64,000 bases of DNA, taken from assembly GCA_963814355.1 (NCBI GenBank), contig CAWFCZ010000011.1, forward strand, positions 1 through 64,000, given 5' to 3'. The notes under the pieces were generated by a model. It was not told where the DNA came from. It was given only the letters and a program-made list of their open reading frames with translations, and ran no database searches. Made by a program: the position numbers and the translations under genes. Position 1 is the stretch's first letter. Each line of letters begins with the position of its first letter. This document shows, one piece after another, positions 9,536-18,136 of this stretch. This DNA is from JADGOV01 sp963814355. Lineage in GTDB: Bacteria; Actinomycetota; Actinomycetes; JADGOV01.

Positions 9536-10344
9536 TGCCCCGATTGACGGCTGGGCCGGTGGTGCGGGCAGCGCTGGGGCGGCGGCTGCTCTCGGAGTTC
9601 GTCGGCACTGGGCTGCTGGTGGCGGTGGTGGTCGGGTCGGGCATCGCCGCGCAGCAGCTGTCCCCGCACGAGGTTGGGCTGCAGCTGCTGGAGAACAGCA
9701 CCGCGACCGTGCTGGGGCTCGGGGTGCTGATCCTGATGCTCGGCCCGGTATCCGGCGCGCATTTCAACCCGGTGGTCTCCGCGGCGGACTGGCTGCTCGG
9801 CCGCCGGGCCGGGACCGGCATGCCCGGCCGGGACGTGGCCGCCTACACGCTCGCGCAGACCGCCGGCGCGGTCGCCGGCGCGGTGCTGGCGAACCTGATG
9901 TTCGACCTGGCCGGGTTGCAGGTCGCCGGCAAGCACCGGGTGACCTCCGGGCATCTGCTCGGCGAGGTCGTGGCCACCGCCGGGCTGATCCTGCTGATCT
10001 TCGCGCTGGCCCGCTCGGGGCGGGCGGCGCTGTCCGCGGCGGCGGTCGGCGCTTACATCGGCGCGGCGTACTGGTTCACCAGCTCCACGTCCTTCGCCAA
10101 CCCGGCGGTGACGGTGGGGCGGGTGTTCTCCGACACGTTCGCCGGGATCGCCCCGGCCTCGGTGCCGGGGTTTCTCGCCGCCCAGCTGGTCGGCGCGGCC
10201 GGCCTGGGCCTCGTGCTGGCCCTCTACCCGGACGCGGCGGCCGGCGCGGACGCCGCGGTGGTCCCGCACGCCGGCCGCGAGGCATCCGACACCGGTCACG
10301 GCGGCGACGGCGCGGCCCCGGCCACTTCCAGGAGGTACTGGTGA
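9535..10344 (+). CDS. MIP-family channel (aquaglyceroporin-like, arsenite efflux)
   Basis: A 269-residue membrane channel with six hydrophobic segments and the two NPA-like half-helices HFNPVVS and FANPAVTVGR, i.e. NPV and NPA. In ars operons such channels let arsenite formed by ArsC leave the cell. Its GTGA overlap with arsC means both are translated together, which supports the role. A stretch of polar residues follows the last helix. Confidence 0.85.
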   Translation: MPRLTAGPVVRAALGRRLLSEFVGTGLLVAVVVGSGIAAQQLSPHEVGLQLLENSTATVLGLGVLILMLGPVSGAHFNPVVSAADWLLGRRAGTGMPGRDVAAYTLAQTAGAVAGAVLANLMFDLAGLQVAGKHRVTSGHLLGEVVATAGLILLIFALARSGRAALSAAAVGAYIGAAYWFTSSTSFANPAVTVGRVFSDTFAGIAPASVPGFLAAQLVGAAGLGLVLALYPDAAAGADAAVVPHAGREASDTGHGGDGAAPATSRRYW

Positions 10345-11042
10345 CCGAAACCACCAGCGAGGAACACCCCGAGGCCCGAGGGTCCCGGGAGCCGTACGCC
10401 GGGCAGCCGGCGCTGCTGATGCCCGAGGCGGTGCTGAACCGCACCGCGGAGGACATCGCCGGCCGGTTCGCTGGGGTGTTCTCCAAGGAGACCGTCGCCC
10501 GGTACGTGTTCGAGTCCTACACCGCGCTGCGCCGCACCGCCCGGGTCACCACCCACCTCCCGGCGCTGGCGTGCGCGTTCGCCACCGACCGGCTCACCGC
10601 CCTTGCCCAGGCGAAGGGGGCGATCGGGAAAGACGTGCCCGAGGTGCTGTTCCTCTGCGTCCACAACGCCGGCCGCTCGCAGATGGCCGCCGCGCTGCTG
10701 GACCATCACGCCGCCGGCCGGGTGCACGTGCGCTCCGCCGGTTCCCAACCCGCCGAGGCGATCAACCCGGCGGTGGTGGCGGTGATGGCCGAGCTCGGTC
10801 TCGACCTGGGCGCGGAGTTCCCTAAGCCGATGACCGACGACGTGGTCGCCGCCGCGGACGTGGTGGTCTCCATGGGCTGCGGCGACGCGTGCGCCGTCTA
10901 CCCCGGCAAGCGGTACCTGGACTGGACGCTGGATGACCCCGACGGGCAGCCGGTGGAGGCGGTGCGGCAGATCCGCGACGACATCGACGCCCGGGTTCAG
11001 GCCCTCCTCGCCGAACTCACCGCCCCAGTGCTCACCTCCTGA
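10341..11042 (+). CDS. arsC: Arsenate reductase with N-terminal helical domain
   Basis: Reduces arsenate to arsenite. The C-terminal half is a low-molecular-weight phosphatase fold with P-loop CVHNAGRSQMAA, SMGCGDACAVYPG (second catalytic cysteines) and WTLDDPDGQ. The first 95 residues form the helical three-helix domain (LMPEAVLNRTAEDIAGRF) seen in actinobacterial ArsC of the mycothiol/mycoredoxin type. Start is the GTG overlapping the channel stop, with AGGAGG just before it. Confidence 0.9.
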   Translation: MTETTSEEHPEARGSREPYAGQPALLMPEAVLNRTAEDIAGRFAGVFSKETVARYVFESYTALRRTARVTTHLPALACAFATDRLTALAQAKGAIGKDVPEVLFLCVHNAGRSQMAAALLDHHAAGRVHVRSAGSQPAEAINPAVVAVMAELGLDLGAEFPKPMTDDVVAAADVVVSMGCGDACAVYPGKRYLDWTLDDPDGQPVEAVRQIRDDIDARVQALLAELTAPVLTS

Positions 11043-11088
11043 CCCACCCCGACCCGCCATAGACGGAGTTCGAACGGAAGGCGCCCAG

Positions 11089-11522
11089 ATGACCGACAAA
11101 CCCAGCGTGCTGTTCGTGTGTGCGTGCACAACGCGGGCCGTTCCCAGATGTCAGCGGGCTTCGCCCGCGCCCTCGGCGGGGACGCGGTCACGGTCCGCTC
11201 CGCCGGCAGCGACCCCGTAACGGCGGTGAACCCGGCCGCAGTGCAGGCCATGGCTGAGGTCGGCATCGACATCTCCGCCGCTGTCCCCACCCGGCTGACC
11301 GGCGAAGATGTGCAGGCCAGCGACGTGGTCGTCACGATGGGCTGCGGCGACGCCTGCCCGGTGTTCCCCGGCACCAGCTACCGGGACTGGGCGCTGCCGG
11401 ACCCGGCCGGGCAGGGCGTCGAGGCCGTCCGCCCGATCCGCGACGAGATCCATACCCGGGTGCAGGCGCTGCTCGCCGAACTGCTGCCCGAGCACGCGGC
11501 CGAACCCGCCGCCACCATCTGA
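11089..11522 (+). CDS. arsC: Second arsenate reductase, short form, frameshifted
   Basis: LMWP-type arsenate reductase without the N-terminal helical domain, about 144 residues. It starts MTDKPSVLFVC and must then skip two bases of a TGTGTG run at about 11115-11121 to read CVHNAGRSQMSAGFARALGG; later VTMGCGDACPVFPG and WALPDPAGQ. Highly similar to the C-terminal half of the preceding gene, hence a tandem duplicate. The two-base repeat is a plausible slippage point or base-calling error. Confidence 0.8.
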
Positions 11523-11563
11523 CCGCCCGGCTGCGGATTCCGCCGGATCGAGGAGGACTGCCG

Positions 11564-12991
11564 ATGTCGTCCAGGCGCCTGGTCGTGGTCGGCGGCAGCG
11601 ACGCCGGGATCAGCGCCGCCCTGCGCGCCCGGGAACTCGACCCGGACAGCGAGGTCACCGTCGTTGTCGCCGACGCCTATCCGAACTTCTCGATCTGCGG
11701 CATCCCGTACTACATCTCCGGGGACGTTTCCGCCTGGCGGGATCTGGCGCACCGCAGCTACGCCGACCTGGAAGCGACCGGGATGACGCTGCGGCTGGAT
11801 ACCCGCGCGGTCAGCATCGACGGCGCCGGCAAGCGGCTCGCGGTGCGGGACGCAGCCGGCGGCGGGGATCTGCTGCCCTACGACGAGCTGATCGTGGGCA
11901 CCGGCGCCCGCAGCGTTCGTCCGGCCGTCGAAGGCCTCACCGGCCCGGGCGCCCTCGGCGCCGGCGACGGGGTGCATCTGCTGCACTCGATGGGCGACAT
12001 GTTCGCCGTGATGCGCACCCTCACCGACCGGAACCCGGCCACGGCGGTGGTGATCGGCGCCGGCTACATCGGCCTGGAGATGGCCGAAGCGCTCACCGCG
12101 CGCGGGCTGGCCGTCACCCAGATCGAAGCCCTCTCGGAAGTGTTGCCCACCGTGGACCCGGAGCTCGGTGCCCTGGTCCGCGCCGAACTCCACGCCCACG
12201 GCGTGGAGGTCCTCACCGGGACCACGGTCCACCGGATCAGCCACCAAGCCGGCGGGCTGCGGGTCGACGCGACCGGACCCGACGGCCAGCCGGTGACCCA
12301 CACCGCCGACCTGGTCCTCGTCGTCGTCGGCGTCGCCCCCGACAGCGACCTCGCCGCGGCCGCCGGCGCCGAGCTGGGCGTCAAAGGAGCCATCGCGGTC
12401 GATGATCGGCTGCGGACAAGCCTGCCGAACGTCTACGCCGCCGGGGACTGCGCGCTGACCGCCCACCGGCTCCTCGGCCCGACGTGGCTGCCGCTGGGCA
12501 CCACCGCGCACAAGCAAGGCCGGGTCGCGGGGGAGAACGCCGTCGGAGGGGACCGGTGCTTCGCCGGCAGCCTCGGTACCCAGGTCGTCAAGGTCTTCGA
12601 CGTCGTCGCCGCCCGCACCGGGCTGCGGGAACACGAAGCCCGCGCCGCCGGCCGTGGCTGGAACCCGGCCACCACCGCCAGCGCCCCGGATGACCACAAG
12701 GCCTACTACCCCGGCGCAAGTCCGATCTCGATCCGGATCACCGGGGACACCGCCACCGGCCGGCTCCTCGGCGCGCAGCTCGTCGGGCGCCGCGGCGCGG
12801 AGATCTCCAAACGCGTCGACACCTACGCCACCGCGCTGTTCCACACCATGAGCGTGGAATCCATCAGCGAACTCGACCTGTCCTACACCCCACAGCTGGG
12901 CAGCCCGTGGGACGCCGTGCAGATCGCCGCCCAAGCCTGGGTGGCAGACCATCTACTCGCCACCGGGCGCGCCGCCCTCATTCCCGCCTGA
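11564..12991 (+). CDS. FAD/NAD(P)-dependent oxidoreductase of the CoA-disulfide reductase type
   Basis: A 475-residue two-dinucleotide-binding flavoprotein. FAD motif VVVGGSDAGISAA, redox cysteine in FSICGIPYYISG, NAD motif VVIGAGYIGLEMAEAL, second FAD motif VYAAGDCAL, and a C-terminal dimerisation domain. The single active cysteine at about residue 44 fits CoA-disulfide reductase or NADH oxidase relatives. It follows the arsenate reductases by about 40 bases, so it probably supports thiol redox needed for ArsC turnover. The substrate is not known from sequence. Confidence 0.85.
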   Translation: MSSRRLVVVGGSDAGISAALRARELDPDSEVTVVVADAYPNFSICGIPYYISGDVSAWRDLAHRSYADLEATGMTLRLDTRAVSIDGAGKRLAVRDAAGGGDLLPYDELIVGTGARSVRPAVEGLTGPGALGAGDGVHLLHSMGDMFAVMRTLTDRNPATAVVIGAGYIGLEMAEALTARGLAVTQIEALSEVLPTVDPELGALVRAELHAHGVEVLTGTTVHRISHQAGGLRVDATGPDGQPVTHTADLVLVVVGVAPDSDLAAAAGAELGVKGAIAVDDRLRTSLPNVYAAGDCALTAHRLLGPTWLPLGTTAHKQGRVAGENAVGGDRCFAGSLGTQVVKVFDVVAARTGLREHEARAAGRGWNPATTASAPDDHKAYYPGASPISIRITGDTATGRLLGAQLVGRRGAEISKRVDTYATALFHTMSVESISELDLSYTPQLGSPWDAVQIAAQAWVADHLLATGRAALIPA

Positions 12992-13028
12992 CAGCCTTCC
13001 GCTCCCGCCCGCCGCACCGTCCTCATCG

Positions 13029-13571
13029 TCAGGGCGGTGGCGCGCCCAAGGTGAGCTGGCGCCGGTGGAAGTCGAAATGCTGGGTCGGGTAGCGGTACAG
13101 CTGCCCGAGCGTCATGTAGCCATCGAAGAACGGATCCCACCGAGTCGGGTAGTACATCCCCCGAGCCAGATCCGCGTCGCTTGCGGCCCGTAACTTGCGC
13201 TGCAGGCCGGCGATCACCCGGTCGCACTTGCGGCCCATCCGGCGACGGTTGAACACCTTCGCCCCGGCACACGACCCCCAGTAGTTCACCACGTTAAACG
13301 GGACGGCGCAGGAGTCCAACAACCAGGCGAACCCCCGGCTCAGCGCCGGGGGCAGCCGGCCGAACACGACAACCAGCCGCAGCAACACCACGACGACCAG
13401 ATAGCCGAACAGCATGTGGAACAGCAGCTGCTCATTCGTCCAGCGGGTGCCCGCGCTGCGCCGAGCCAGCTCCGTTGGCCCGGCATCCTCGAGGAGCCGG
13501 TGAAATGTGCTGTTGGCCTCTTGAAGCTCCTCCACGATGGCTTCTCGGTCGAACCTCGTTGATTCCGGCAT
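13029..13571 (-). CDS. DinB-like four-helix protein
   Basis: A 180-residue DinB-superfamily protein, with TRWTNEQLLFHMLFGYLVVV near residues 43-65 and HFDFHRRQL near the end, whose histidines are the usual metal ligands. Many actinobacterial members are thought to be mycothiol-dependent metalloenzymes. It converges on the ars operon. Function unassigned. Confidence 0.65.
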   Translation of the reverse strand: MPESTRFDREAIVEELQEANSTFHRLLEDAGPTELARRSAGTRWTNEQLLFHMLFGYLVVVVLLRLVVVFGRLPPALSRGFAWLLDSCAVPFNVVNYWGSCAGAKVFNRRRMGRKCDRVIAGLQRKLRAASDADLARGMYYPTRWDPFFDGYMTLGQLYRYPTQHFDFHRRQLTLGAPPP

Positions 13572-13812
13572 AGATCAACCTCCGTCCGGCAACCACCACC
13601 ACCGATTCCGGCCTCGGATCCCCCGATCGTCCACGTTGCACAGCACGACCACCAGACCGAAGCGACTCCGACACCAGGCGCTGCTACCCCCCACCACCAT
13701 CCGGCGTCTCGGGCCACACTTCCCGACGTCCGCGAACTGGCGAACGGCGTCACGACGAGTCGGCGTGTCCTGTCGGTACCCGCTGGCAAGCTGTGCCGCG
13801 GAGGTGATCGAC

Positions 13813-14811
13813 ATGGGCCACCCCGCTGACGCCGCGGGCCGCGCAGCCGGCGGTTTCACCACCGGCCCGGCCGCTCCGGTACACGCGCAGCCCCGGGCCG
13901 CGTGGGGTGTCGCCGGCGCCTCGGCGCTCGCCGAGTACCGGCGTGCCCTCGCCCTGTACCGGCTGCTCACCCGGCGGCGCCGACGCGGTCAGATCGCCGC
14001 CGCCGGAGCGCTCGGCGCCCTCACCGGGCTAATGGCGTTCGTCTACGTCGCCGGTGTCAGCCACGCCGCCGAGCGGACCGGGCGGCTCGCCACCGGTATC
14101 GCGCTGTTGGCCGCCACCGGCACCGCGGCTGCCCTCGCGCACCGCTGGACCCGCCCGCCGCAGCCGATCGAGGCCTGGCGGCGCGGCGCCGCCGGCGAAC
14201 GGCGGGTGGCCAGCTGGTTGGAACGGCTCGTCCCGCTCGGCTACACCGTCCTCTACGACCGGGCGCTGCCCGGCACCGGCGCCAACGTCGACGCCCTGGT
14301 CATCGGACCTCCCGGCGTGTTCCTGATCGACGCGAAGAACTACCGGGCGCCGCTGCGCGTGGGCCGGGACGGGCAGGTCTACGCCGGCCGACTGCACCTG
14401 GGCCCCACCTGCGCCACCGTCCGGTTCGAAGCTGGCCGCACGGCCGGCGCGCTCGCCGCCCAGCTCGGCGCCGGCTGGTCCGTCGCCGTCCAACCCGTCC
14501 TCGCCCTCGCCGGGCCGCGGCCGCCGCGGCGGCTCGCCGTCGAAGGCATCCCCGCGGTCGCCGCCCGCCGGCTCGCCGGTTACCTCACCAGCCGGCCGGC
14601 GCACCTGTCCCCGTTCCAGGTCGCGGCGATCGCCGCGGCCGCCGACGTCGCCCTCCCGCCCTACCCGGCGCCCTCCCCCGAGCCTCCGGCGCGCACCCGC
14701 CTCAGCGCGCCTGCTCTCTTCTGTGTTTCCATCCGACGGGCGGCACTGCACAGCCTCCGGCGGGCGCCTGCGGCGCCGACGCGCCGCCGCCGGCGGCACT
14801 CAACTGGTTGA
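13813..14811 (+). CDS. NERD-domain membrane protein
   Basis: A nuclease-related (NERD) protein of 332 residues. Two hydrophobic segments near residues 58-80 and 95-110 are followed by the NERD core: GAAGERRVASWLERL, VLYDRALPGTGANVDALVIG and GVFLIDAKNYRAPL, the last carrying the D-x-K motif. The ATG at 13813 has GGAGGTG before it; the longer open frame is not needed. Such proteins are frequent cargo of actinomycete integrative elements. Role unknown. Confidence 0.75.
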   Translation: MGHPADAAGRAAGGFTTGPAAPVHAQPRAAWGVAGASALAEYRRALALYRLLTRRRRRGQIAAAGALGALTGLMAFVYVAGVSHAAERTGRLATGIALLAATGTAAALAHRWTRPPQPIEAWRRGAAGERRVASWLERLVPLGYTVLYDRALPGTGANVDALVIGPPGVFLIDAKNYRAPLRVGRDGQVYAGRLHLGPTCATVRFEAGRTAGALAAQLGAGWSVAVQPVLALAGPRPPRRLAVEGIPAVAARRLAGYLTSRPAHLSPFQVAAIAAAADVALPPYPAPSPEPPARTRLSAPALFCVSIRRAALHSLRRAPAAPTRRRRRHSTG

Positions 14812-15075
14812 ACCCCGCCCTCCCGGCGTCGTCAGTCTGCGGGCGCGCTCCCGCCGCGCAACCGGCCTCTGCGCTGCGCTCCGACCGGGCGCGGGAAAGC
14901 ATCAGCGGGCGCCCCTGCGGGGCCGCTCCGCTCGCCCGTGATCCTTTCCCGCGCCCGGCCGGCCGGTTGCGCTCTGGTCGCTTGACGCCCGCGGTCCTTC
15001 CTCTCGCCGGGAGGGCGGGGGAAATGGTTGGCGACCACGCCGACCACCGCACCACCGGCGGAGAGCAGGCGCCTC
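14812..15075. other. Intergenic, no gene seen
   Basis: GC-rich spacer of 264 bases with alternating short frames on both strands and no family features. Confidence 0.4.
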
Positions 15076-15354
15076 ATGTCTCCCCGAATCGGCACCGTCT
15101 ACCTGCTGCACTTCGACCGGCCGTACCGGCACGCCCGGCACTACCTCGGCTGGGCCGACAACCTCGACAGCCGCCTCGCCGAGCACGCCGCCGGCACCGG
15201 AGCCCGGCTTCCCGCCGTCGTCCGCACGGCGGGCGTCGGCTGGACCCTGGCCCGCACCTGGACCGGCACCCGCAGCCGCGAACGCCAGCTCAAGCGGCAA
15301 GGCGGCGCCTCCCGCCGCTGCCCGCTCTGCGGCGTGCACCCCCGCACCCGCTGA
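15076..15354 (+). CDS. GIY-YIG superfamily nuclease-like protein
   Basis: 92 residues. GTVYLLHFDRPYRHARHYLGW matches the GIY-YIG pattern of small elements (VYLLHF...HYLGW), followed by a conserved arginine in LDSRLAEHAAGTGARL, where the catalytic arginine is expected, and a C-terminal CPLC pair. Probably an endonuclease-fold cargo protein of the element. Confidence 0.65.
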   Translation: MSPRIGTVYLLHFDRPYRHARHYLGWADNLDSRLAEHAAGTGARLPAVVRTAGVGWTLARTWTGTRSRERQLKRQGGASRRCPLCGVHPRTR

Positions 15355-15382
15355 CACCGCACCACATCCGAAGGAGCCTCCG

Positions 15383-15802
15383 ATGCTGCCCGAGACCCGC
15401 CGCGCCGAGCGCGGCCACGACTTCTACCCGCCCGCCGACGACCTCGCCACGATCCCGCCGCTGTACGGGACGGAGGCCACCCCCGCCGTCGACAAGGTGA
15501 TCGTCCTGCACTAGTTCATCCGCGGCTGCGCCACCGACTGGTGGATCGTCGAACTCGACCCCGCCACCGGCCGCGCGTTCGGCTACGCCCGCCTCGCCGC
15601 CGACGACTCCAACGCCGAATGGGGCTACATTTCCCTCCCGGAACTCGAAGCTCTGCACCAGCCCGGCGGGCCGCAAGTCCGCGACCAGCCCCGGCCGCAG
15701 TGGCGGATCGTGCCCCGCATCCTCGCCGAACGCGACCTGCACTGGACCTGCTGCACCGCCGCCGAGGCCGACCTCCCCGGCGTCCGCGCCGCCGCCCGCT
15801 GA
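15383..15802 (+). pseudogene. DUF2958 protein with in-frame amber codon
   Basis: Reads MLPETRRAERGHDFYPPADD and after codon 43 meets TAG at 15512-15514, then continues in the same frame with FIRGCATDWWIVELDP, GYARLAADDSNAEWGYISL and ERDLHWTCCTAAEADLPG to a TGA. Homologues have LHYF at this point, so the amber codon replaces a tyrosine codon by one base. No frame change is needed. Either a nonsense mutation or a base-call error. DUF2958 proteins are typical of mobile elements. Confidence 0.75.
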
Positions 15803-15903
15803 TCCGTGACCGGGCGACCCCTCGCCCGGCACACCCCCACCTTGGAGCCCCGCCGTCGGCGGGTCCCGCCCCCGCGCCTCGCCCGGCCCGCCGAGGACCG
15901 GCC

Positions 15904-16131
15904 GTGGCCGTGATCGACCTGCTCGTCCTCGGGCCGTTGCTGCGCACCGTCCACGCTCTGGAAGGCGAACTCGCCGCCGAACACGCCGCTGCCCTCGCCG
16001 TCGGCAGCCGGGTCGACGGGGACGCCGGGCCAGGTGGAGGAGCGGACGACGCGCGGACTACCACCAGGTGGCGTCGGGTCGGCATCGAGCCGACCCGGAC
16101 GCCAGCACAGTCCAGCCGAGCAGCCCGGTGA
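15904..16131 (+). CDS. Small hypothetical protein
   Basis: GTG-started frame of 75 residues beginning with a hydrophobic helix-like stretch AVIDLLVLGPLLRTVHALEG. No family recognised. It sits between DUF2958 and the SprT-like gene in the same direction, so it may be a real element gene; the C-terminal part is low complexity. Confidence 0.35.
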   Translation: MAVIDLLVLGPLLRTVHALEGELAAEHAAALAVGSRVDGDAGPGGGADDARTTTRWRRVGIEPTRTPAQSSRAAR

Positions 16132-16168
16132 CGAATCCGATCCCTCTACGGACCCGAAAGGAAGCGTC

Positions 16169-17069
16169 ATGACCGACCCGACTGTTGACACGTACGTGTC
16201 AATCGTGGCCGAAGGACAACACCTGGCTGGGCCGCTCGTCGCCGCGCTGGAGCGGGCGTGGGCCGCCATTCGGACGCGGCACCCGGACGTACCGGCAGCG
16301 GTGGTCGTCCTCGGCGCCGGTTCCCTCGGCGTCAGCCCAGGCCAGCTCCGCCTCGGGCACTTCGCGGCCACCCGCTGGCGGCGCGGCGAGGATGACCTCC
16401 CGGAGGTGTTCATCGGCGGGGAGGGGCTCAGCGGCGGGCCGGCTGGCGTGCTCGGAACGCTGCTGCACGAGGCGGCCCACGGCCTCGGCCACGCCCGCGG
16501 CGATCGTCGACACGTCCCGCCAGGGCCGCTACCACAACCGGCGGTACGCCGCGCTGGCCCGCGAGCTCGGCCTCGACGTCACCCAGGCTCCCGGCATCGG
16601 CTGGTCCGCGACCAGCGTCCCGCCCGGCACGGCCGCCGGCTACCGCACCGTGCTGGACGACCTCGCCGCCGCGCTCACCCTCTGGCGCCGCAGCGAACGC
16701 CCGCGCGGTCGGCGCAGCTCCAACAACCCCCTCACCTGCAGCTGCCCTTGCGGCCGGCGGATCCGGGCCGCGGCCGCCACCCTCGCCGCCGGGCCGATCC
16801 GCTGCGGGCTGTGCGACGGCCCGTTCACCGCCGATAGCCCGGCCGTGACCGGCCGGCAGCGATCCGGGCCACCCGTCCTCCTGCGCAATCAGAGAATCGG
16901 CGTCGACCGGCCGTCATCCGTCCGCGGGCTGGAGGTGCTCGGCCGGCACCCAGGTCTCGATCAGCACCACCTGACCGCTCGTCGCGGACCCCGTACACCA
17001 CCCGACCGGACCACGTTCCGTCCCGGCGGGACCACTCCACCAGCAGGCCAGCGGAGCGCCCGGGAGTGA
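16169..17069 (+). CDS. SprT-like zinc peptidase-fold protein, frameshifted
   Basis: Starts MTDPTVDTYVSIVAEGQHLA with an AAAGGAAG site. The metalloprotease motif is LLHEAAHGLGHARG (HEAAH). One base must be skipped near 16500 to continue as IVDTSRQGRYHNRRYAALAR, the signature of these element-borne SprT-like proteins, then a zinc ribbon with CSCPCG and CGLC near 16735-16815. The true end is uncertain; the second frame runs to 17069 but family members stop soon after the ribbon. Confidence 0.65.
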
Positions 17070-17098
17070 TCCGGCAGGTTCCGCACCCAGCAATGCCG
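16914..17098 (-). CDS. Small conserved element protein, frameshifted
   Basis: Minus-strand pieces WVRNLPDHSRALR, LLVEWSRRDGTWSGRVVYGV and QVVLIETWVPAEHLQPADG form one short protein when two single-base shifts are allowed. Such short proteins flank replication modules of actinomycete elements. It overlaps the uncertain tail of the SprT-like frame, which argues that the latter ends earlier. Start not resolved. Confidence 0.4.
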
Positions 17099-17267
17099 CG
17101 GAAGTGACCCAGCGTCGGCGGACCCCCTACCGCCGGCCTCCCGGCCCGAAGCCGTCGTCCCTGGCGGCCCAGTCTCCGGCGCCGACCCGTGGCGGGTCTC
17201 GTGAGAGGGCGGACCGCTCCGCCAGAGTCAGACCATCACGGCGGCCCGGTGCCATGCCCCCACTCAC

Positions 17268-17289
17268 CTATCGAACAATAGTTCGATAG
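17268..17289. promoter_or_regulatory. Perfect palindrome resembling a LexA (SOS) box
   Basis: Two 9-base arms, CTATCGAAC and GTTCGATAG, separated by AATA. The core CGAAC-N4-GTTCG fits the actinobacterial LexA operator. The nearest intact gene downstream is uspA 290 bases away, and no SOS gene is seen on either side, so the operated gene may have been lost or the site may belong to another regulator. Confidence 0.5.
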
Positions 17290-17579
17290 CGTCGACTTGT
17301 CGCCACCCGCCGATACCGTCGATCTTGTGCAGGATCGGGGAAGCCGGCGGTCAGCACGCGGTGCCCTCGCCGCGGCCGCTGCGCAGCCGCGCTGACGATC
17401 TCCGGGTGCGCCGGGACCGAACCGGGCTCGACCACCCATCCGGACAGGCGGCCTCCGCAGCGCCGCGCCACCGCTGGCGGCAACGCCACTGTCCGAGAGG
17501 CTGGTCTTCGCGCAGGGTGACCCCGGCCCGTGTGTCGCCGATCTTCCGTTTCCCGGGCGGTCGGAGGATCGTGGTTGTC
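17290..17579. other. Upstream region of uspA, no gene seen
   Basis: No convincing coding frame; contains the GGAGG site of uspA at 17563. No fluoride-riboswitch pattern found here. Confidence 0.4.
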
Positions 17580-18023
17580 ATGTTCGGGCGAATCGTGGTG
17601 GCGTATGACGGGTCGGCGGGTGCGAGGGAAGCGCTGCGGATGGCGGTTGAGTTGGCCCGGCAGGACGACGCTCGGCTGGTCGCGGTGGCCGTCGAGGCCC
17701 ATCTGCCGCGCTATGCGGCCACCGTGGGAGAGATGGAGGAGGAGCATCAGGCAGAGGAGCGGGACGCGCGGCGCTGGTTGAACGAGGCGGCCGCGTACGC
17801 CGACGAACGGGGCGTGGAGTTGACGACTCGCACGGTTATCGGTCATCCGGCCCAGGCCATCAGCCGGGTCGCCGCCGACCAGCGCGCCGACCTGGTGGTG
17901 ATCGGGCACAGCGGCCATTCCGGGGCATGGGGTCACTTCCTGGGCGGGGTGACGGAGAAGGTCAGCCGGCACGCTCCGTGCTCGGTGCTGATCGTCCGGC
18001 AGCCCGCCGGCGCGCCGCGCTGA
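17580..18023 (+). CDS. Universal stress protein
   Basis: 147 residues, one Usp domain: IVVAYDGSAGAREALRMAVE at the start and the ATP-binding loop VIGHSGHSGAWGHFLGGVTE, G-x2-G-x9-G(S/T)-like. The ATG at 17580 lies 12 bases after GGAGG; a GTG nine bases earlier is the alternative but is too close to the ribosome site. It is 113 bases upstream of enolase copy 1 in the same direction. Confidence 0.85.
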   Translation: MFGRIVVAYDGSAGAREALRMAVELARQDDARLVAVAVEAHLPRYAATVGEMEEEHQAEERDARRWLNEAAAYADERGVELTTRTVIGHPAQAISRVAADQRADLVVIGHSGHSGAWGHFLGGVTEKVSRHAPCSVLIVRQPAGAPR

Positions 18024-18136
18024 CCGGCGGCCTGTTCCGGTTGGTCGGTACAGGCAGCCAGTTGCTGCCACCCCGGGCCGCCCTGCGACGCTGATGCTCG
18101 TTGGTTGCCTTGGCAGGACGAACGAGGGAGACGGCT

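Noticed and set aside
17157..17168. GTCCCTGGCGGC as second copy of the tRNA-Lys attachment core
   Set aside because: Only 12 bases, in the opposite orientation to the scar at 4627-4671, and common in such GC-rich DNA.
18030..18136. Fluoride aptamer upstream of enolase copy 1
   Set aside because: GACGCTGATG is reminiscent of the 3' part, but there is no 5' stem with complementary loop, no AACCGC segment and no CCTAC strand.
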